Shown here piece after piece: positions 22,430-34,484 of a stretch of DNA of 64,000 nt (position 1 is its first letter; every line of letters begins with the position of its first letter). Below the pieces are notes generated by a model. The model saw only the letters and a list, made by a program, of their open reading frames with translations. It made no database searches and was not told the origin of the DNA. Both the position numbers and the translations under genes were made by a program. This stretch comes from Daedaleopsis sinensis (lineage: Eukaryota; Basidiomycota; Agaricomycetes; Polyporales; Polyporaceae): assembly GCA_033807695.1 (NCBI GenBank), contig CM066305.1, positions 2,914,001-2,978,000 on the forward strand, in the 5' to 3' direction.

Positions 22430-22770
22430 GTGGTAATCTGAACACCGAGGAGGCTAAGGGTTCTTCAAAGAGTGGCGAGAGAGAGGCGTTTCTCAACGCG
22501 AGCTTGAGACTTTTGGATCGAGTCAGGATCGGGCGCTCGTCTCGATCTCACGGCTTCTCACGGACCGCTCTGGCCGCTGCCCGCAGCGCGCTTGTCGGTG
22601 GAGAACGCTTACGTCACAGCAGGAGACGCCTGAGCAGCGTTGGCCCCCTCCGGCCGACACTGGCAGCTCAAGGTCTCATCCTCTTGCCACCACGCCCAAC
22701 GCGTCGGGCTACCTCTCTCTTTCTTTGCTTGAGTCAGTACATATTATTGGGCGTCGTAGAACACAACCAT
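22430..22770. promoter_or_regulatory. Bidirectional promoter region GCD2 / RAT1
   Basis: 341 bases lie between the divergent start codons of two housekeeping genes. Pyrimidine-rich sequence (CTCTCTCTTTCTTTGC near 22710) precedes the RAT1 start. No defined operator seen. Confidence 0.5.
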
Positions 22771-25700
22771 GGTGCGCATACAGTCGACTTTTGGCCACGT
22801 ATAGTGTTGACATAGACACACAGGGTGTTCCCGCCCTCTTCCGCTGGCTTAGTAAAAAGTACCCTAAAATCGGTGCGCGACGTACTGCTCTCAGCGCAAT
22901 ATCAGCTTCTCAATGATTGCAACACAGTGCTCCCTGTTATTGAGGCCGAGGAGGAGAATATTCCGGATACCGAAGGCAATGAGGTTACAGTTCCGGTGAA
23001 CATTTGCGACCCCAATCCCAACGGGGTCGAGTTTGACAGCTTATACCTAGATATGAACGGCATTGTGAGTTCAATTCCTTTAGTGACTGTATGCTGTCTC
23101 TAATGTCCCTATTTTCTCCAGGTTCATCCATGTACCCACCCGGAGGGCAAGGTAAGACCGCTTCAACAACGGAAGTTCCCCAGGGATGACGACTGACTCC
23201 CTCTATGCAGCCGCCGCCCGAGACGGAGGAGGAGATGATGGTTGAGATCTTCAACTACACAGAGCGTGTTGTGAACATGGTCCGGCCTCGCCGTCTGCTC
23301 TTCATGGCGATAGGTGAGTATTTTGTCAAACGTCATGTTCCAATCACCAATATATCCCAGACGGTGTTGCCCCCCGCGCCAAGATGAATCAGCAACGCTC
23401 TCGTCGTTTCCGCTCTTCGCAAGAAGCGAAGGAGAAGGACGAGGCACGCAAGGAGTCCATTGCCATGTGGGAAGGTGCGTCCCCTCCATCCATATCTACG
23501 AGCCAAGTCACCAACGAGAAGGACGCAGCAATGGGAAAGACTTTGACCGAAGAAGAGAAGAACAAGAAGTCATGGGACAGTAATGCCATCACCCCGGGCA
23601 CGCCATTCATGGACCTGTTGGCAGCTTCGCTTCGGTATTGGGTGGTTAAGAAGATGAACCAGGACCCCGGCTGGAAAGACGTGAGTTCATAGATGATCTG
23701 CTTGTTAAGAGTTAACCCTTACTCTCATATAGCTGCAAGTCATCATCTCCGACGCTAGCGTGCCAGGTGAAGGCGAACATAAAATTATGGATTTCATACG
23801 CCGACAGCGGAGCAACCCTGGTCACGACCCGAACACTCATCATGTCATCTATGGTTTGGTAAGTGCTTGGGTTAGATGATATGTACCACTTCACTGAGCC
23901 TGCCTTAGGATGCTGATCTTATCATGCTGTCCCTCGCGACCCACGAGCCGCATTTCCGAGTGTTACGTGAAGACGTCTTCCACCAAGAGGGGAGTCGTAC
24001 TGCGTGCCGCATTTGCGGACAAGAAGGGCATTATGCGGCGCAATGTACGGGAACAAAGGCGGAGATTAAGAAACCACCCGCAGAGAAGAAACCATTTATC
24101 TTTCTCGATGTTGCGATTCTGCGCGAATATCTGGAAGCAGAACTTAACGTACCACAGGTTCCTTTCCCGTTCAATTTTGAACAGGCCATAGACGATTGGG
24201 TCCTCCTCATCTTCTTCGTCGGAAACGACTTCCTGCCTCACCTTCCGTCTCTTGAGATTCGTGAAGGTGCCATTGATACTCTATTGAAGATCTGGCGGAA
24301 TGAGCTACCGCGCATGGGTGGCTACATTACCAATCACGGCCAGCTAGAGTTGTCGAGAGCCCAGATCATTCTTGAGGGACTTGCTCGACGTGAGGATGAG
24401 ATTTTCCGACGCCGGCGTGAAAGTGAGTATCCGTTATAGCAATCATAGTCAGAACGCGTTAACTCATATTGTCTCCAGACGAGGAGCGTCAGGAGCAGAA
24501 TGCTAAGCGTCGCAAGATCGAGAAGGAGATGGCAACGAACGGCGCCTCTGCTGGCCCGTCTGCATTCCTGAACCTCACTGCTGCTCCCGCAGCACCCTCG
24601 TCTCTGCCGTCTCGTCCCGACTTCGCAGCCAAGGCTGACAGCATTGGTCAAGGTGGTCCGAAGACCACAGAAACGGCATCGTTCACCCCCACTGCCGCCC
24701 AAGCCTTAGCTGGCTCGAACCATGACATAGTCGCAAACAGACACGCCATTCGGCTGGCCAACATGAGTGCGGCAGAAATGCTCAAGGCCGAGATGGCTTC
24801 TCTCGTGCCCGTTAAACCATCCCGTTCGACATCTGCGACTACACCTAGGAACACTGTCCCGGCTGCTCCCTCTCCGAGTGCTTCGAGTGCGACTACCGCT
24901 GTTGCGAATACCGACGATGTCGATATACCTGGTTTGGGAGGCGCCTCGTCCGTGACTGCGAGCGCGATCTCTGAGACTTCTGTGCCGGTCGAACCAATCC
25001 TTCCCGCTGAGAGCGATGTCCAGAATGACGACATAGACGGCGAGGAGATCCTTGCCGACGCCCAGGACTCGATGATGACCGACAGTTCGGAAACGCGCGG
25101 CGTGAAGCGCACTATAGATGAAGTCGAGGAAGAGAGTGCAGAAATCCCCGAGGAGATCGCAGTCCCTTCGGATGAAGAAGAGGCTCCTGCGGACACATCG
25201 TATGCCCTGAAGGTGAATCCTGATGGGACGGTGGAACAGGAAGACACAGTGAAGTGCGCGAGTTCTCCGAGTACATTGAGGACAGGGTCGTTAACTGTTG
25301 TGAACCATCAGGTTATGGGAGCCTGGATACAGGGAGCGATATTACCGACAAAAGTTCGGCGTCGAGCCCAGTGATGTCGAGTTCCGTAAGAAGTGAGTAT
25401 CTCGCCTGTGCAGGAAAGAATCGGTTCGTTGATGAGTGATGCGTTCAGGGTCACCAAGTCTTACGTCGAAGGTATGGCATGGGTGCTGCAGTATTACTAC
25501 CAAGGAGTACGTTTCCATGCGTCTCTCGCCGTACGCTAATGACCTGACGTTGCTGTGAATAGACACCATCCTGGCAGTGGTATTACCCCTTCCATTTCGC
25601 ACCCTTCGCCGCCGACTTCGAAGAGCTCGACAAGATGGACATTCAGTTCACACTCGGCCAGCCCTTCAAACCTTTCGAGCAATTGATGGGTGTGTTCCCA

Positions 25701-27055
25701 GCAGCGAGGTTTGTCAGTCAATCAGTCTCCCCGACCACACTGCTCACCCCTCATTCTGTGCAGTCGCATACACATCCCAGCGACGTTCCACGATCTGATG
25801 ACTGAACAGTCATCTCCGATCATCGATTTCTATCCTACTTCGTTCCAGATTGACATGAATGGCAAACGCATGGCGTGGCAGGGCGTCGCACTGCTGCCCT
25901 TCATCGACGAGAAGCGCCTTCTGGATGCCATGGGTCCACACTACAATAATCTGACCGAGGAAGAAAGGCGGCGGAACAAATGGGGCAACGATGTCCTGTT
26001 CGTCTTCGAGTCGCACTCGTTGTATCCATCGCTGGAGGCCTTGTATGGAAAACGCAAGAAGGACGAAGTGAGTTGAACGTTGCACGCTATTGAACATTTT
26101 GCTGATGTCTTTCCAGCCTTTGATCATCAACCCGAAGCATAGCAAGGGGATCAACGGTTCACTACTGCCGAACCCCGACTGTATCCCGGACTCGACGTAC
26201 TTCTCACCACTCACCACTCAGAACCTCCAGGACATCAAGAACGATCGCTCGCTCTCTGCGTTCTACTTCTTCCCGAAGCAACTGACTCCCCATCGGTCTG
26301 TGCTACTTCCTGGCGTGCGGCGCCCGGCTCCGGTTCTGAGCTCCTCCGATCTCGAGAACGCTCGGCGCGGTGGCGCTGGCCGGGGTCGCGGAGGACACTT
26401 CTCTGACCGTGGCGGACGCGGTGGCTATGGGCGCGACTCCCGGAACGGGAACGGGAACGGGAACGACTGGCAGAACGGCAACGGGTCGTACAACCAGCGA
26501 CAAGGCCAGCAGCAGTCGTCGTTCAACAACGGCAACCAGCAGGCGTTCCAGGCGTATCAGTCTTATCAGCGCGGTCGCGGAGGCGGCGGTTACCAGCCAC
26601 CGCAGTCGGCCAACTCACGGAACCAGTACAACGACTTCACCGCGCCCCAGCGTGGTGGGGGTGGCCGTGGCGGAGGGCGGGGCGGATACGGTGGGGGAGG
26701 CGGGGGAGGCGGGGGATACGGCAACCGAGGGGGAGGCCAAGGTGGTGGTGGATATGGTGGGGGATACGGAGGTGGCGGCCAGGGCGGCTATGGCGGCGGC
26801 GGCGGTTATGGTGGCGGCGGTTATGGCGGCGGTAGTGGCGGCTACAACCAAGGCGGTGGCTACAACCAAGGTGGCGGGTACGGCGGCGGGTACGACGGTG
26901 TCGGACAGGGAGGCTACGGAGGTCCGGTGGCGAACAACTACGGCCAGAACAATTATGGCGGCGGCGGCGGCGGATACGGCGGCGGCGGAGGCCAGTACGG
27001 CAATGCTCGAGGCGGTTCTAACAACCGTGGTCGTGGACGCGGCGGACGTTGGTAA
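22771..27055 (+). CDS. RAT1: 5'-3' exoribonuclease 2
   Basis: Fifteen exons: 22771-22773, 22824-22872, 22928-23064, 23122-23151, 23211-23313, 23361-23474, 23529-23680, 23733-23858, 23909-24422, 24479-25253, 25312-25392, 25449-25506, 25563-25708, 25764-26067 and 26117-27055, giving 1176 residues. The XRN nuclease core is clear: [84 protein letters not shown] and [13 protein letters not shown] zinc knuckle [14 protein letters not shown] follows, as in XRN2/RAT1 of many species. Then [11 protein letters not shown] and the conserved C-terminal core [16 protein letters not shown]. The last ~230 residues are RGG/GGY repeats. The enzyme degrades nuclear RNA and helps end Pol II transcription. Exon 1 is only the ATG. 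Confidence 0.96.
26360..27050 (+). repeat. RGG/GGYGG low-complexity coding region of RAT1
   Basis: GGY, GGG and RGG codon runs encode a long glycine-arginine-asparagine-rich tail, likely RNA-binding and disordered. Antisense and shifted frames are also open here because of the GGN bias; they are shadows. Confidence 0.9.
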
Positions 27056-27705
27056 GATGGTTGCTTCGGCTGGGGACATGGATCTGCATATCTGTAGCAC
27101 GTATAATTCTTCCTATTTATCTCCTCCGTATGTACCAGTACAGCACACTACGAGTATACATAGCTAGCATCAGAGTGCATCCTGAAGGCTTGATATACGC
27201 GTGTGTCGTCTGCGCTGAGTGCGCGAGCAAATAGGTTCCGATACATAGCACAGCCCGGGATAGTACATGTGGTATATACATACTTGCTCAATCCGACATA
27301 TACTCCCCCCGAATCTCAGTCTAAAGACCACGAGTGGCGACCTTTGGATCTTCTCAATTTAGTGCTCACTGCTTCTGGAATTTCGACTAATCTGTGGGTC
27401 TCATCGTCGGTACTTTACATGGGCGACGGGCCTTACGTTTAATTTGTGCGCGACTCCGGCGAAGCTACTACTGGTAGCAGGAGAGCTTGAGGTATGATGG
27501 GGCATTGTAGAGGCAGATGAGAGAAACAACCTCCTTCGTCATACTATAAGTACCATTGATGACGCCAAACCGAGCACGGGTGACGGCAAAGGGCGTTCAA
27601 TCACGCCTGATCATCTGAAGCCTCAGGAGAGGCTTGAGCCCCGTGCCGATGAAGTGGCTGCGAAGTAAATGGCGACGAGCATGGTGGAGGGTGTGGTTTT
27701 TGCGC
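27056..27705. other. Convergent intergenic region after RAT1
   Basis: AT-richer sequence with no coding signal, between the RAT1 stop and the end of the small forkhead-like gene. Confidence 0.6.
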
Positions 27706-28342
27706 CTAGAAGTAATCAGCGTCATCGACACGGAGGAGAAGGATGATATGTACTCTGGAGCTACCGAAAGGATTTGTCCGAGGCGGCCAACACGTTCGAT
27801 TGTCGATGTACCATAGCTTCTCCTCGTCCTGTACGGTCGAAGGGCATGGAAGGAAACTAAACCATGCATGCATTTGAAGAGCACCATAAATTCGGGACTG
27901 CATAGTGATCAAGATTCAACAGCAAAGTGAATATTACTATAATTCTGAATAGCGTCCCCGACTCTATGAAACTTACCCTCCATCGAGTTCCGTTTCGCCG
28001 ATCCATGAGCGCCTTGGAGAAGCGGTTCTCTATGGCCTCTATAATCTCCACAGGGGTCATGTACCGCCTAGGGCTGCCTACGATTGCAAGTTGGCAATAA
28101 AGAGAAGCAGAGAATCGAGGCGGATTGCCTCTTCGGGTCAGAGGAAGGGCGTACAGACCCTGACCTGCATCCATCGTGACGCCAGCGCAACGGTAAACTT
28201 CCTCGTCGGTGGGACTTCGTTGCCGAACGAAGTCCTCGATGTCCGATCCGATGAGCGACATATACAGTCGTGCTGAGGGACCTGGGGAGGGGGGTTTAAC
28301 ACCTATATATTGCATTGAGTCAAAATGAGAAGGTGATTGCAT
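27706..28342 (-). CDS. Small divergent forkhead-domain protein
   Basis: Two exons, 28342-27977 and 27897-27706, encode about 185 residues (162 bases fewer coding if the second ATG at 28315... is used is not required; either ATG is possible). The central part reads PPRFSASLYCQLAIVGSPRR, YMTPVEIIEAIENRF, then across the intron RW-SRIYGALQMHAWF, FLPCP, and EEKLWYIDN. These align in order with forkhead helices 1-2, the recognition helix (normally NSIRHNLS) and the wing ending in YWTLDP-like sequence. The intron falls inside the domain with matching phase. The key recognition-helix residues are unusual (RIYGALQMH instead of SIRHNLSxx), so DNA binding is uncertain. It is likely a lineage-specific forkhead relative; it could also be a decaying copy. 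Confidence 0.6.
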
Positions 28343-29397
28343 GCGCAAAGTTTGGCATGCACGCACTAGGGAGCATTACCACTGTCACCATATCTTGCTC
28401 CGTTACTACGAGTCCGCCCTTCTCATCTTCCCACCAGTCATCCCGCGCGATAGACCAAGCTGCACGGAGACTCCGATACCACGGCACTACACTCCTAACA
28501 TCCGCATTCCCTGTAGACTAAAGGATATTGCTCAGCACCATGGATACTATCAATGTAATCACGTCGCAACGCACCTCAGGATTGAGTTTATTGGTTGACA
28601 ATTCCATCTCGCATCGCCTGTACATACTGTTCAGAACGCTTTTGCGCTGAATCTCCATATTGGCCACCTACCAAGGTTACAACTGTCCTGAACTTGACTC
28701 GGTGTATAGTTTACCGATAGCGCTAGCAAGAAATGAGAGGGATGCCAGTGAGTCACGATGGCGAGAGGACACTAGAGGCAGAAAAAGCAGGGAGGCAAGT
28801 TGGAGTTAATCACAGTGACGCATCTCGCTCTTATATTTTGCAAGGTGCTCATGCCGGAGACACACATATATGATTCCGATCAAAGTTTAAAGTCGCCATG
28901 AGCGTGACCCATGCACCTTTTCCGACCACTGGCAGGCTACACTTGCCAGACGCAATTCTTGGACCCAACTTTCCCTGGTCCTAAGTTCAAGTAGTCAAGC
29001 CATCGTCAGAGTCGTTGTCTTCATCGAATTCTCGAGAGTACTGTGACTGGGAAAACGAGCGAAGGTAAAAGGAGTTGAAAAAGATTTGAGAAACGAGATG
29101 CATATGTGAGGCTTGATGTCATCCACGCGGAGTGAACATCATCGACTCTGGTTCTGTACGCATATATCTGAACACGGGCAGAACTTAAAAGTCTGGAGAC
29201 TCACATATACAAGCAAAGGCGAAGGGCGGGCCAGTCCTAGTCACGTACGTGAGAGGGGACACAAAATCAATAGTGGACAAACAACAAGGAATGTAGATGC
29301 GCATGAAACGATGCCAGTCATATGCATACAACGACGGTGACTTCTTCGAGTTCTATCTTCTTTTCCCGACACGACACACCGCTATCATATCTTGCAC
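28343..29397. other. Intergenic region with no recognised gene
   Basis: About 1 kb of AT-richer DNA upstream of the small forkhead gene and downstream of the PRPVSPY gene. Short frames are scattered and show no protein character. Confidence 0.6.
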
Positions 29398-31681
29398 TCA
29401 CTCCGTGGGCGGCACGCACTGCAGGTAGATCGCGTACGTCCGCTCCATCTCCTTGGCCCTCTTCTTGATCTTCTTGTCCATCTTGCGCTTCTTCCTGTCC
29501 GCCCGCCGGCGGCGCGCCTCCGGGTCGCTGCGGCCGTACGCGCCGCCCTGCGCCCCGTAGCGGTAGCGGTCGCGGTCGCGGTCCGCGTCGTCCTCGGACC
29601 CGTCCGACTCGGACGCGGACGAGACGTCCAACGGGTCGAAGCTGGGGAGGTGCATGTCGATCTTGCCCGCGTGGCGGCCCGAGCGCCCCTCGCGGCCCTT
29701 GTAGAGGATCATCTCGACCCCGCGCGGGAGGAAGAAGGACGCGTTCCAGAGGTCGACCATGTCCGCCGCGAGCGTCGACCGCTTCGGCGCCCGCCCGTCG
29801 GGCGAGTACTGCGGGACGGGCATCGTGCCTGCCCACGCCATGCTGAGGTCCTGTGCACGCGCGCAAGGGGTCAGCATACATCGCTAGCTAGAGACGAGAA
29901 GGGGAGAAGGGGAGGAGGACGCACGGTCATGAGCCTGATCCAGTCTTCGTGGTACACGTCGTGCGGGATGAGCACGGCGGGCATGCGCGGCATGTGCTCC
30001 AGGAGCTCGTCGAGGTCGCCGATCTTCATCATCTCGAACTGCGTGTACGGCTGCGCGCGGTTCGGCGGCCTGTTGAACCCCTCGGGGACGGCGAGCATCG
30101 CCTGCTGCTGCACCGGGTCGAGCGGCGCAGAGCCCATGCGCGGGGATGCGTGCGAGCCGATGCCCGAGCCCGCGTACCCCCCTGCACCATACGGGGCCTG
30201 TGCGCCGTAGCCGCCGCCAGCGGTCGTGTTCGGGTTCGCGTACAGGTTGATGGGCGCCGCGTACGGGCTCGCCGTGCTCGAGCTTCTGGCGATGGACTGG
30301 CCCTCGAGGACGTGGCCCGGGGGATAGATGGGGCCCGTACTCTGACCGCCGTAGTATGGAGATGCGGCGCGAGGAGGGAGGCCGCCGGCCGCGGCGTACG
30401 GCGATGCAGCTCGCGGGCCGCCGTAAGGAGAAGCCGCACGCTGGATCGGCGGGGCGCCGTAAGGGGATGCCGCGCGTTGGATCGCGGCAGGATGGAAGGG
30501 GGAGGCTGCCCGAGGGACTTGGTATGGAGAGACAGGCCGCGGCGCAATGGGAGCCGCATGGTAGGGCGACACCGGACGAGGAATAGTACCGGCGGTGCGG
30601 TATGGGGAGACTGGACGGGGCACCGCGTCGCCGGGACGGGGCGAGGGTGGGTGGTACGCCGCGGAAGGGGGGTAGCTCCCTCCTGGGGCAGCAGCGTACG
30701 TCCCACCCGCGCTTGTGGTGCTGTAAGTTGAGGGGTAGCCACCCCCGGGCGCCGCCTGGTAGGTGCTAGTCGGCCTTTCGCTGCCGTACGTCGAGCCACG
30801 ACGGGGACGCGCAGTACTAGTGCGATCCCTCTCGTACTCGCGGTCGCGATCGCGCAGCTCGCGGTCGCGCTCCCTCTCCCTGCGCTCGAGGTCGAGGGTT
30901 TCCATCCGACGCTCTAGATCCGCGGTGGAGTACTTGTCGTACTCGCCGGGGAAGCGGCCGCCGTACCCGCTCGCTCTGCGGTCAGAGGGGCGCTCGCGAT
31001 CACGATCATCGCGGTCGCGGACCCGTCGGAACTCTTTGTCTTCGCGTTCTTCCCGCTCGCGCTGACGCTGGTAGTACTCGTCGTCCTCATACCGGTCTCG
31101 ATCCCGATCGTAACGACCAGGGTCCTTGCGGCGTTTATAGTCGTCGTCTCGCCTGAGTCGGGGTGTCAGGCGTTGCGCGTAGAATGAGATTGCACTACAT
31201 ACCAGCTCCGATCATCCGGTCTGCGACCGAAGGAGGCAGCGAAGTTCTGTGGTCAGGGTCAGCTCTCCGATGTGCGCATGAATGAAGCTGAGCTCGTACC
31301 GCATCGGCGGGGGTCGCATTTGCCGGGATCATGGAAGTAGCCTCAGCGGGGATCCACTGAATTCCGCTGACCACACCATTGGGCGTTTGGTAGCTAGTGC
31401 GCGATGAGCCAACCGATAGAATAGGAAAACGGTGATGAGACGCACCTGGCGGGTACCGCTCTGTACGCGTACACATACGAGTAACATCGTTGACGATCAA
31501 TCCTATTGATTCAAGAGAATAAAACGCACTTGAATGGGTGATATACGATCTGTCCATCTGCCCCCACCGTCGTCGTGTATGTCGTCGAGCCCGGTTGTAT
31601 CGTCGCTGCCTGCTGGGGTGTAGTCTGTGGATACGGCGTCGTATGCGAGACGACCGGGGAGTGGGTGGCGTATGGGTTCAT
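29398..31681 (-). CDS. Conserved basidiomycete-type protein with PRPVSPY/RAASPY repeats, function unknown
   Basis: Exons 31681-31530, 31460-31446, 31393-31300, 31246-31203, 31152-29925 and 29850-29398 give 661 residues in phase. The N-terminus (MNPYATHSPVVSHTTPYP...) is followed by GVVSGIQWIPAEATSMIPA. A long Arg/Asp/Glu-rich segment (RYDRDRDRYEDDEYYQRQ...) comes next. Then a Pro/Tyr/Ser-rich part repeats PRPVSPY and RAASPY many times. A folded-looking C-terminal block has FEMMKIGDLDELLEHMPRMPAVLIPHDVYHEDWIRLM, DLSMAWAGTMPVP and FFLPRGVEMILYKG. The tail is Lys/Arg-rich (RRRADRKKRKMDKKIKKRAK), suggesting a nuclear location. Exon 2 is only 15 bases. I do not recognise a named family. Confidence 0.75.
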
Positions 31682-32187
31682 TTCGGATACGAGAGTCGTC
31701 TGCAGCTAATCAGATAGCAGCCTGTACGATGATAACCGTGGTTCTCAAGAGATCGAATGCCCGGGGGGATGGCGAGGACGTCTTTTGGGCAATGTCGTTG
31801 CGTCCAGGTGGCCGGAGATGGCGAGAATATGGATTGACCCGCAGGAAGCAGGACGAGCCTGGGGTGCGCCGTTATCGCAGCGATGGATGGTGACCAGTGT
31901 GTATATATACCCAAGGCCCGAGAACCCGCACAGGTCCCTGCATCGTGGTCGGCGGCAAGATCCAGCTATACAGTTAAGCGACGTCGTGTGCACCCTCGTG
32001 CAGGAAATTCCGGCAGAGCGCCACATATCTTTACTACCTTGCTCCTCGCCCATTCATGAGTTCAGAACTGGGGATACGATAGAGAATAATGGGAGAAGGC
32101 GAAGAAAGGGAGGCGCATAGGACACATTAAACGTAGTAAATACAGAAAGAAGGCACCCCGAGCCCGGTCCATGCGAGATACCCCGAC
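31682..32187. other. Promoter region of the PRPVSPY gene and 3' end of SEC22
   Basis: About 500 bases with no coding signal on either strand between two same-strand genes. Confidence 0.55.
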
Positions 32188-33086
32188 TCATGAAAACCGC
32201 CAGTAGACAATGATAATGAGGATCAAGAGGACGGCTCCAATGGGTGCGTACTGCCGAATCATCGCTTGAATGTTGATATTCCTCGCCGCGCGACGGTACT
32301 TCTCCGACTCGGACCGCAGCGAGGTCGACAAGTGGGACATGCCTGCCGGTGCGCTCGTGAAGCCGGATCCACACAGACGCGTCCAGGAGATCACACGTAC
32401 GGTCTAGCGAGTCGCCTCTCCACAGAAGCTCCTCCATGTTCTTCGTCATGATGCGGGTGACGTCCTGCAGCTCGTCGTTTAGCTTGCCGAGGTGCGAGCT
32501 GCCCGCCGCGCTCGCGGTACGCGTGTCCTGATAGAGCCTTGTTGTCTTTGACATAAACGTATCTGCGCGGCGCAGGGGCGTGTCCCCGTCGTATACGGCA
32601 CTGACAGATAACGGGCAGGGTCACTCACCGAAGCCGACAAACGCGTAGGGTTTCCGGACGCCGTCCACCTTGGCGCCATATGATGTTTGGAACTCCTTTG
32701 AGAGTTCGTCGAGGTATGAAAATGCCAGCTTGCGAGGGTAGGACTTGTCCGCAATGACGAGGTAGATGACGTTGTCCGCAATGAAGTAGCTGCATCGAAG
32801 ACAGACTTGAGCGTGTGCTGCAACAACATTATACTTGAACGAACGCACTGTAGCGTGTACTGCCCGCTCTCAATCGAGCAGCTTGATTCCGAGTTCGGTC
32901 CTATCCTGCGGAAGATGAGCTTGGCCTGTTGCTTGTGCTCGGACAAGGCTTGTTCTGTCTGCTTGCTATTAGCATGACATAACGCGGGGAGGAGCACAGG
33001 TTAGTTCATCAGACCTGTTCGTCGTCTACGCTTGCAGCCAAAGGAAGTGCATCTGAGGCTCGCACAATGAGTGTTGACTTGACCAT
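32188..33086 (-). CDS. SEC22: R-SNARE Sec22
   Basis: Exons 33086-33015, 32958-32849, 32789-32629, 32562-32401 and 32342-32188 give 219 residues, matching the usual ~214. An N-terminal longin domain (MVKSTLIVRASDALPLAASVDDEQ, YFIADNVIYLVIADKSYPRKLAFSYLDEL) is followed by FMSKTTRLYQDTR. The SNARE coiled coil comes next (LNDELQDVTRIMTKNMEELLWRGDSLDRMSHLS) with the central Arg (WRGDSLDR). A C-terminal membrane anchor PIGAVLLILIIIVYWRF ends the protein. Sec22 mediates fusion of ER-Golgi transport vesicles in both directions. It is divergent from the MPO1-type gene. Confidence 0.95.
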
Positions 33087-33407
33087 GGTGACGAGGTTAG
33101 AATGAAGTTGTAGGAGACGGTCCGGGTGAGGGTGCGTATGTTGAAGACCTCGTCACTGAGCCAGGTATGGCAGACACGAACGAGCGCTTCCGATGGATAC
33201 GTGGTGTCACACACGTGCGCAGACCCTAACCCCAATTTATGGGGAGGCGGACTGACATTGATTCGGGACCGGCTCTGGCCGGCGACGGAAACTCGGAGGC
33301 ATATGTTAAAGACCGCTCTCCAACATTGCTCTATGCCGGACTTCCTCCCCTAACCCCAGACTTGTATCTCTTTGCCCTGTACACCGACAACTATTTGCGC
33401 GCACACT
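33087..33407. promoter_or_regulatory. Bidirectional promoter region SEC22 / MPO1
   Basis: 321 bases lie between divergent start codons; no specific motif was identified. Confidence 0.45.
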
Positions 33408-34260
33408 ATGGCCGCTGGACTTCTGAACGTAAAGCACCAGGTTCGCGACCGACATGACATACAACCACCATCTCGGAGCATTCACTGACCAACAAGCGGG
33501 GTAGCTCACCTTCTACGGTGCTTACCATGACCATCCCCTCAATGTCGCCATCCATATCTTCTTCGTGCCCGTGCTCCTCTGGTGAGCTGCAGCTAAGACA
33601 AGTCTATGGAGGACGGGCTACTGAAACGGAGAACATGCAGGACTGGGCTCGTCCTCGGGGCGCGCCTCCCCGTACCCTCCTTCTTCCCCCAAGTCCACAC
33701 CGTGATCAACGAGTACCTCGCGTTCGACCTGAACTGGTCGGCCCTGTGGGCGATCGCCTCGCTACTGTACTACTACGTCCTCGAGCCCACCGCCGCCGTA
33801 CGTCCCGCGCTCCCGTCGGGCCCCGTCCACCACCTCACTCTTCATCAATCCAGCTCCTGTACACCCCGCAGATGGTCCTCACGATCCTCACCGCCGCGTC
33901 CTTCGCGCACAACCCTGACGCCTTCAGCAAGGCGCTCACGATCCACGCCTCCTCCTGGGTCGCCCAGTTCGCGGGCCACTTCCTCGCCGAGGGCCGCTCC
34001 CCCGCGCTGCTCGACAACCTCGTTGGCGGTCAGTGTCTTTCTCGTTCTCGTACTCGTTCAGCACATGTGCGTGCGTGGGGCGTCTGCTGACGCTGACGGG
34101 CTCTGCCGGTACAGCACTCGTGCTCGCGCCGTTCTTCGTGCACCTCGAGATCCTCTTCAAGCTCGGCTACAACCCCGCGCTGCAGAAGAGCGTCCACGCC
34201 GGGATTACCGAGGAGATTGCCAAGATCAAAGCTATCGAGAAGAACAAGAAGAAGGATTGA
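33408..34260 (+). CDS. MPO1: DUF962 membrane dioxygenase, MPO1-like
   Basis: Exons 33408-33440, 33505-33581, 33641-33797, 33854-34028 and 34115-34260 give 195 residues. Seen: FYGAYHDHPLNVAIHIFFVPVLLW near the N-terminus, with the conserved Hx4NxxxH arrangement. Later comes WVAQFAGHFLAEGRSPALLDNLVG with the second His cluster, then FFVHLEILFKLGYNP. Four hydrophobic segments are present, and the C-terminus is basic and Lys-rich (KNKKKD), fitting an ER membrane protein. Yeast Mpo1 (YGL010w) is an Fe(II)-dependent dioxygenase that shortens 2-hydroxy fatty acids in phytosphingosine breakdown. The three conserved His are taken to bind iron. Confidence 0.9.
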
Positions 34261-34484
34261 ACACACTTCCGCACTTGGAATTTGGACTCATGCCCGGTCC
34301 CGGCTTGCTAATGGCTACTTATGCTTCTCCTTCGGACCTTTGCTTCCCCTCAGTCGGAGGTCTGTTCGCATGTACGCTCGTCTGTCTCTCTGTACTGGTA
34401 TACCTAGTGTACAACATACTACTGCAATCTGCTTGATCACGATCGTTCGCGCGCCCCATTACAGATTTCTCTGAACCCGCGCGC

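Noticed and set aside
23475..23528. In-frame read-through of the sixth RAT1 intron
   Set aside because: The stretch is a multiple of three and open, but GTGCGT...GCAG borders and the family join WE-AMGKTL favour splicing.
26370..27167. Long open frames in other frames over the RAT1 tail
   Set aside because: They are by-products of GGN-rich repeat codons; the frame with RGG/GGY repeats is continuous with the nuclease core.
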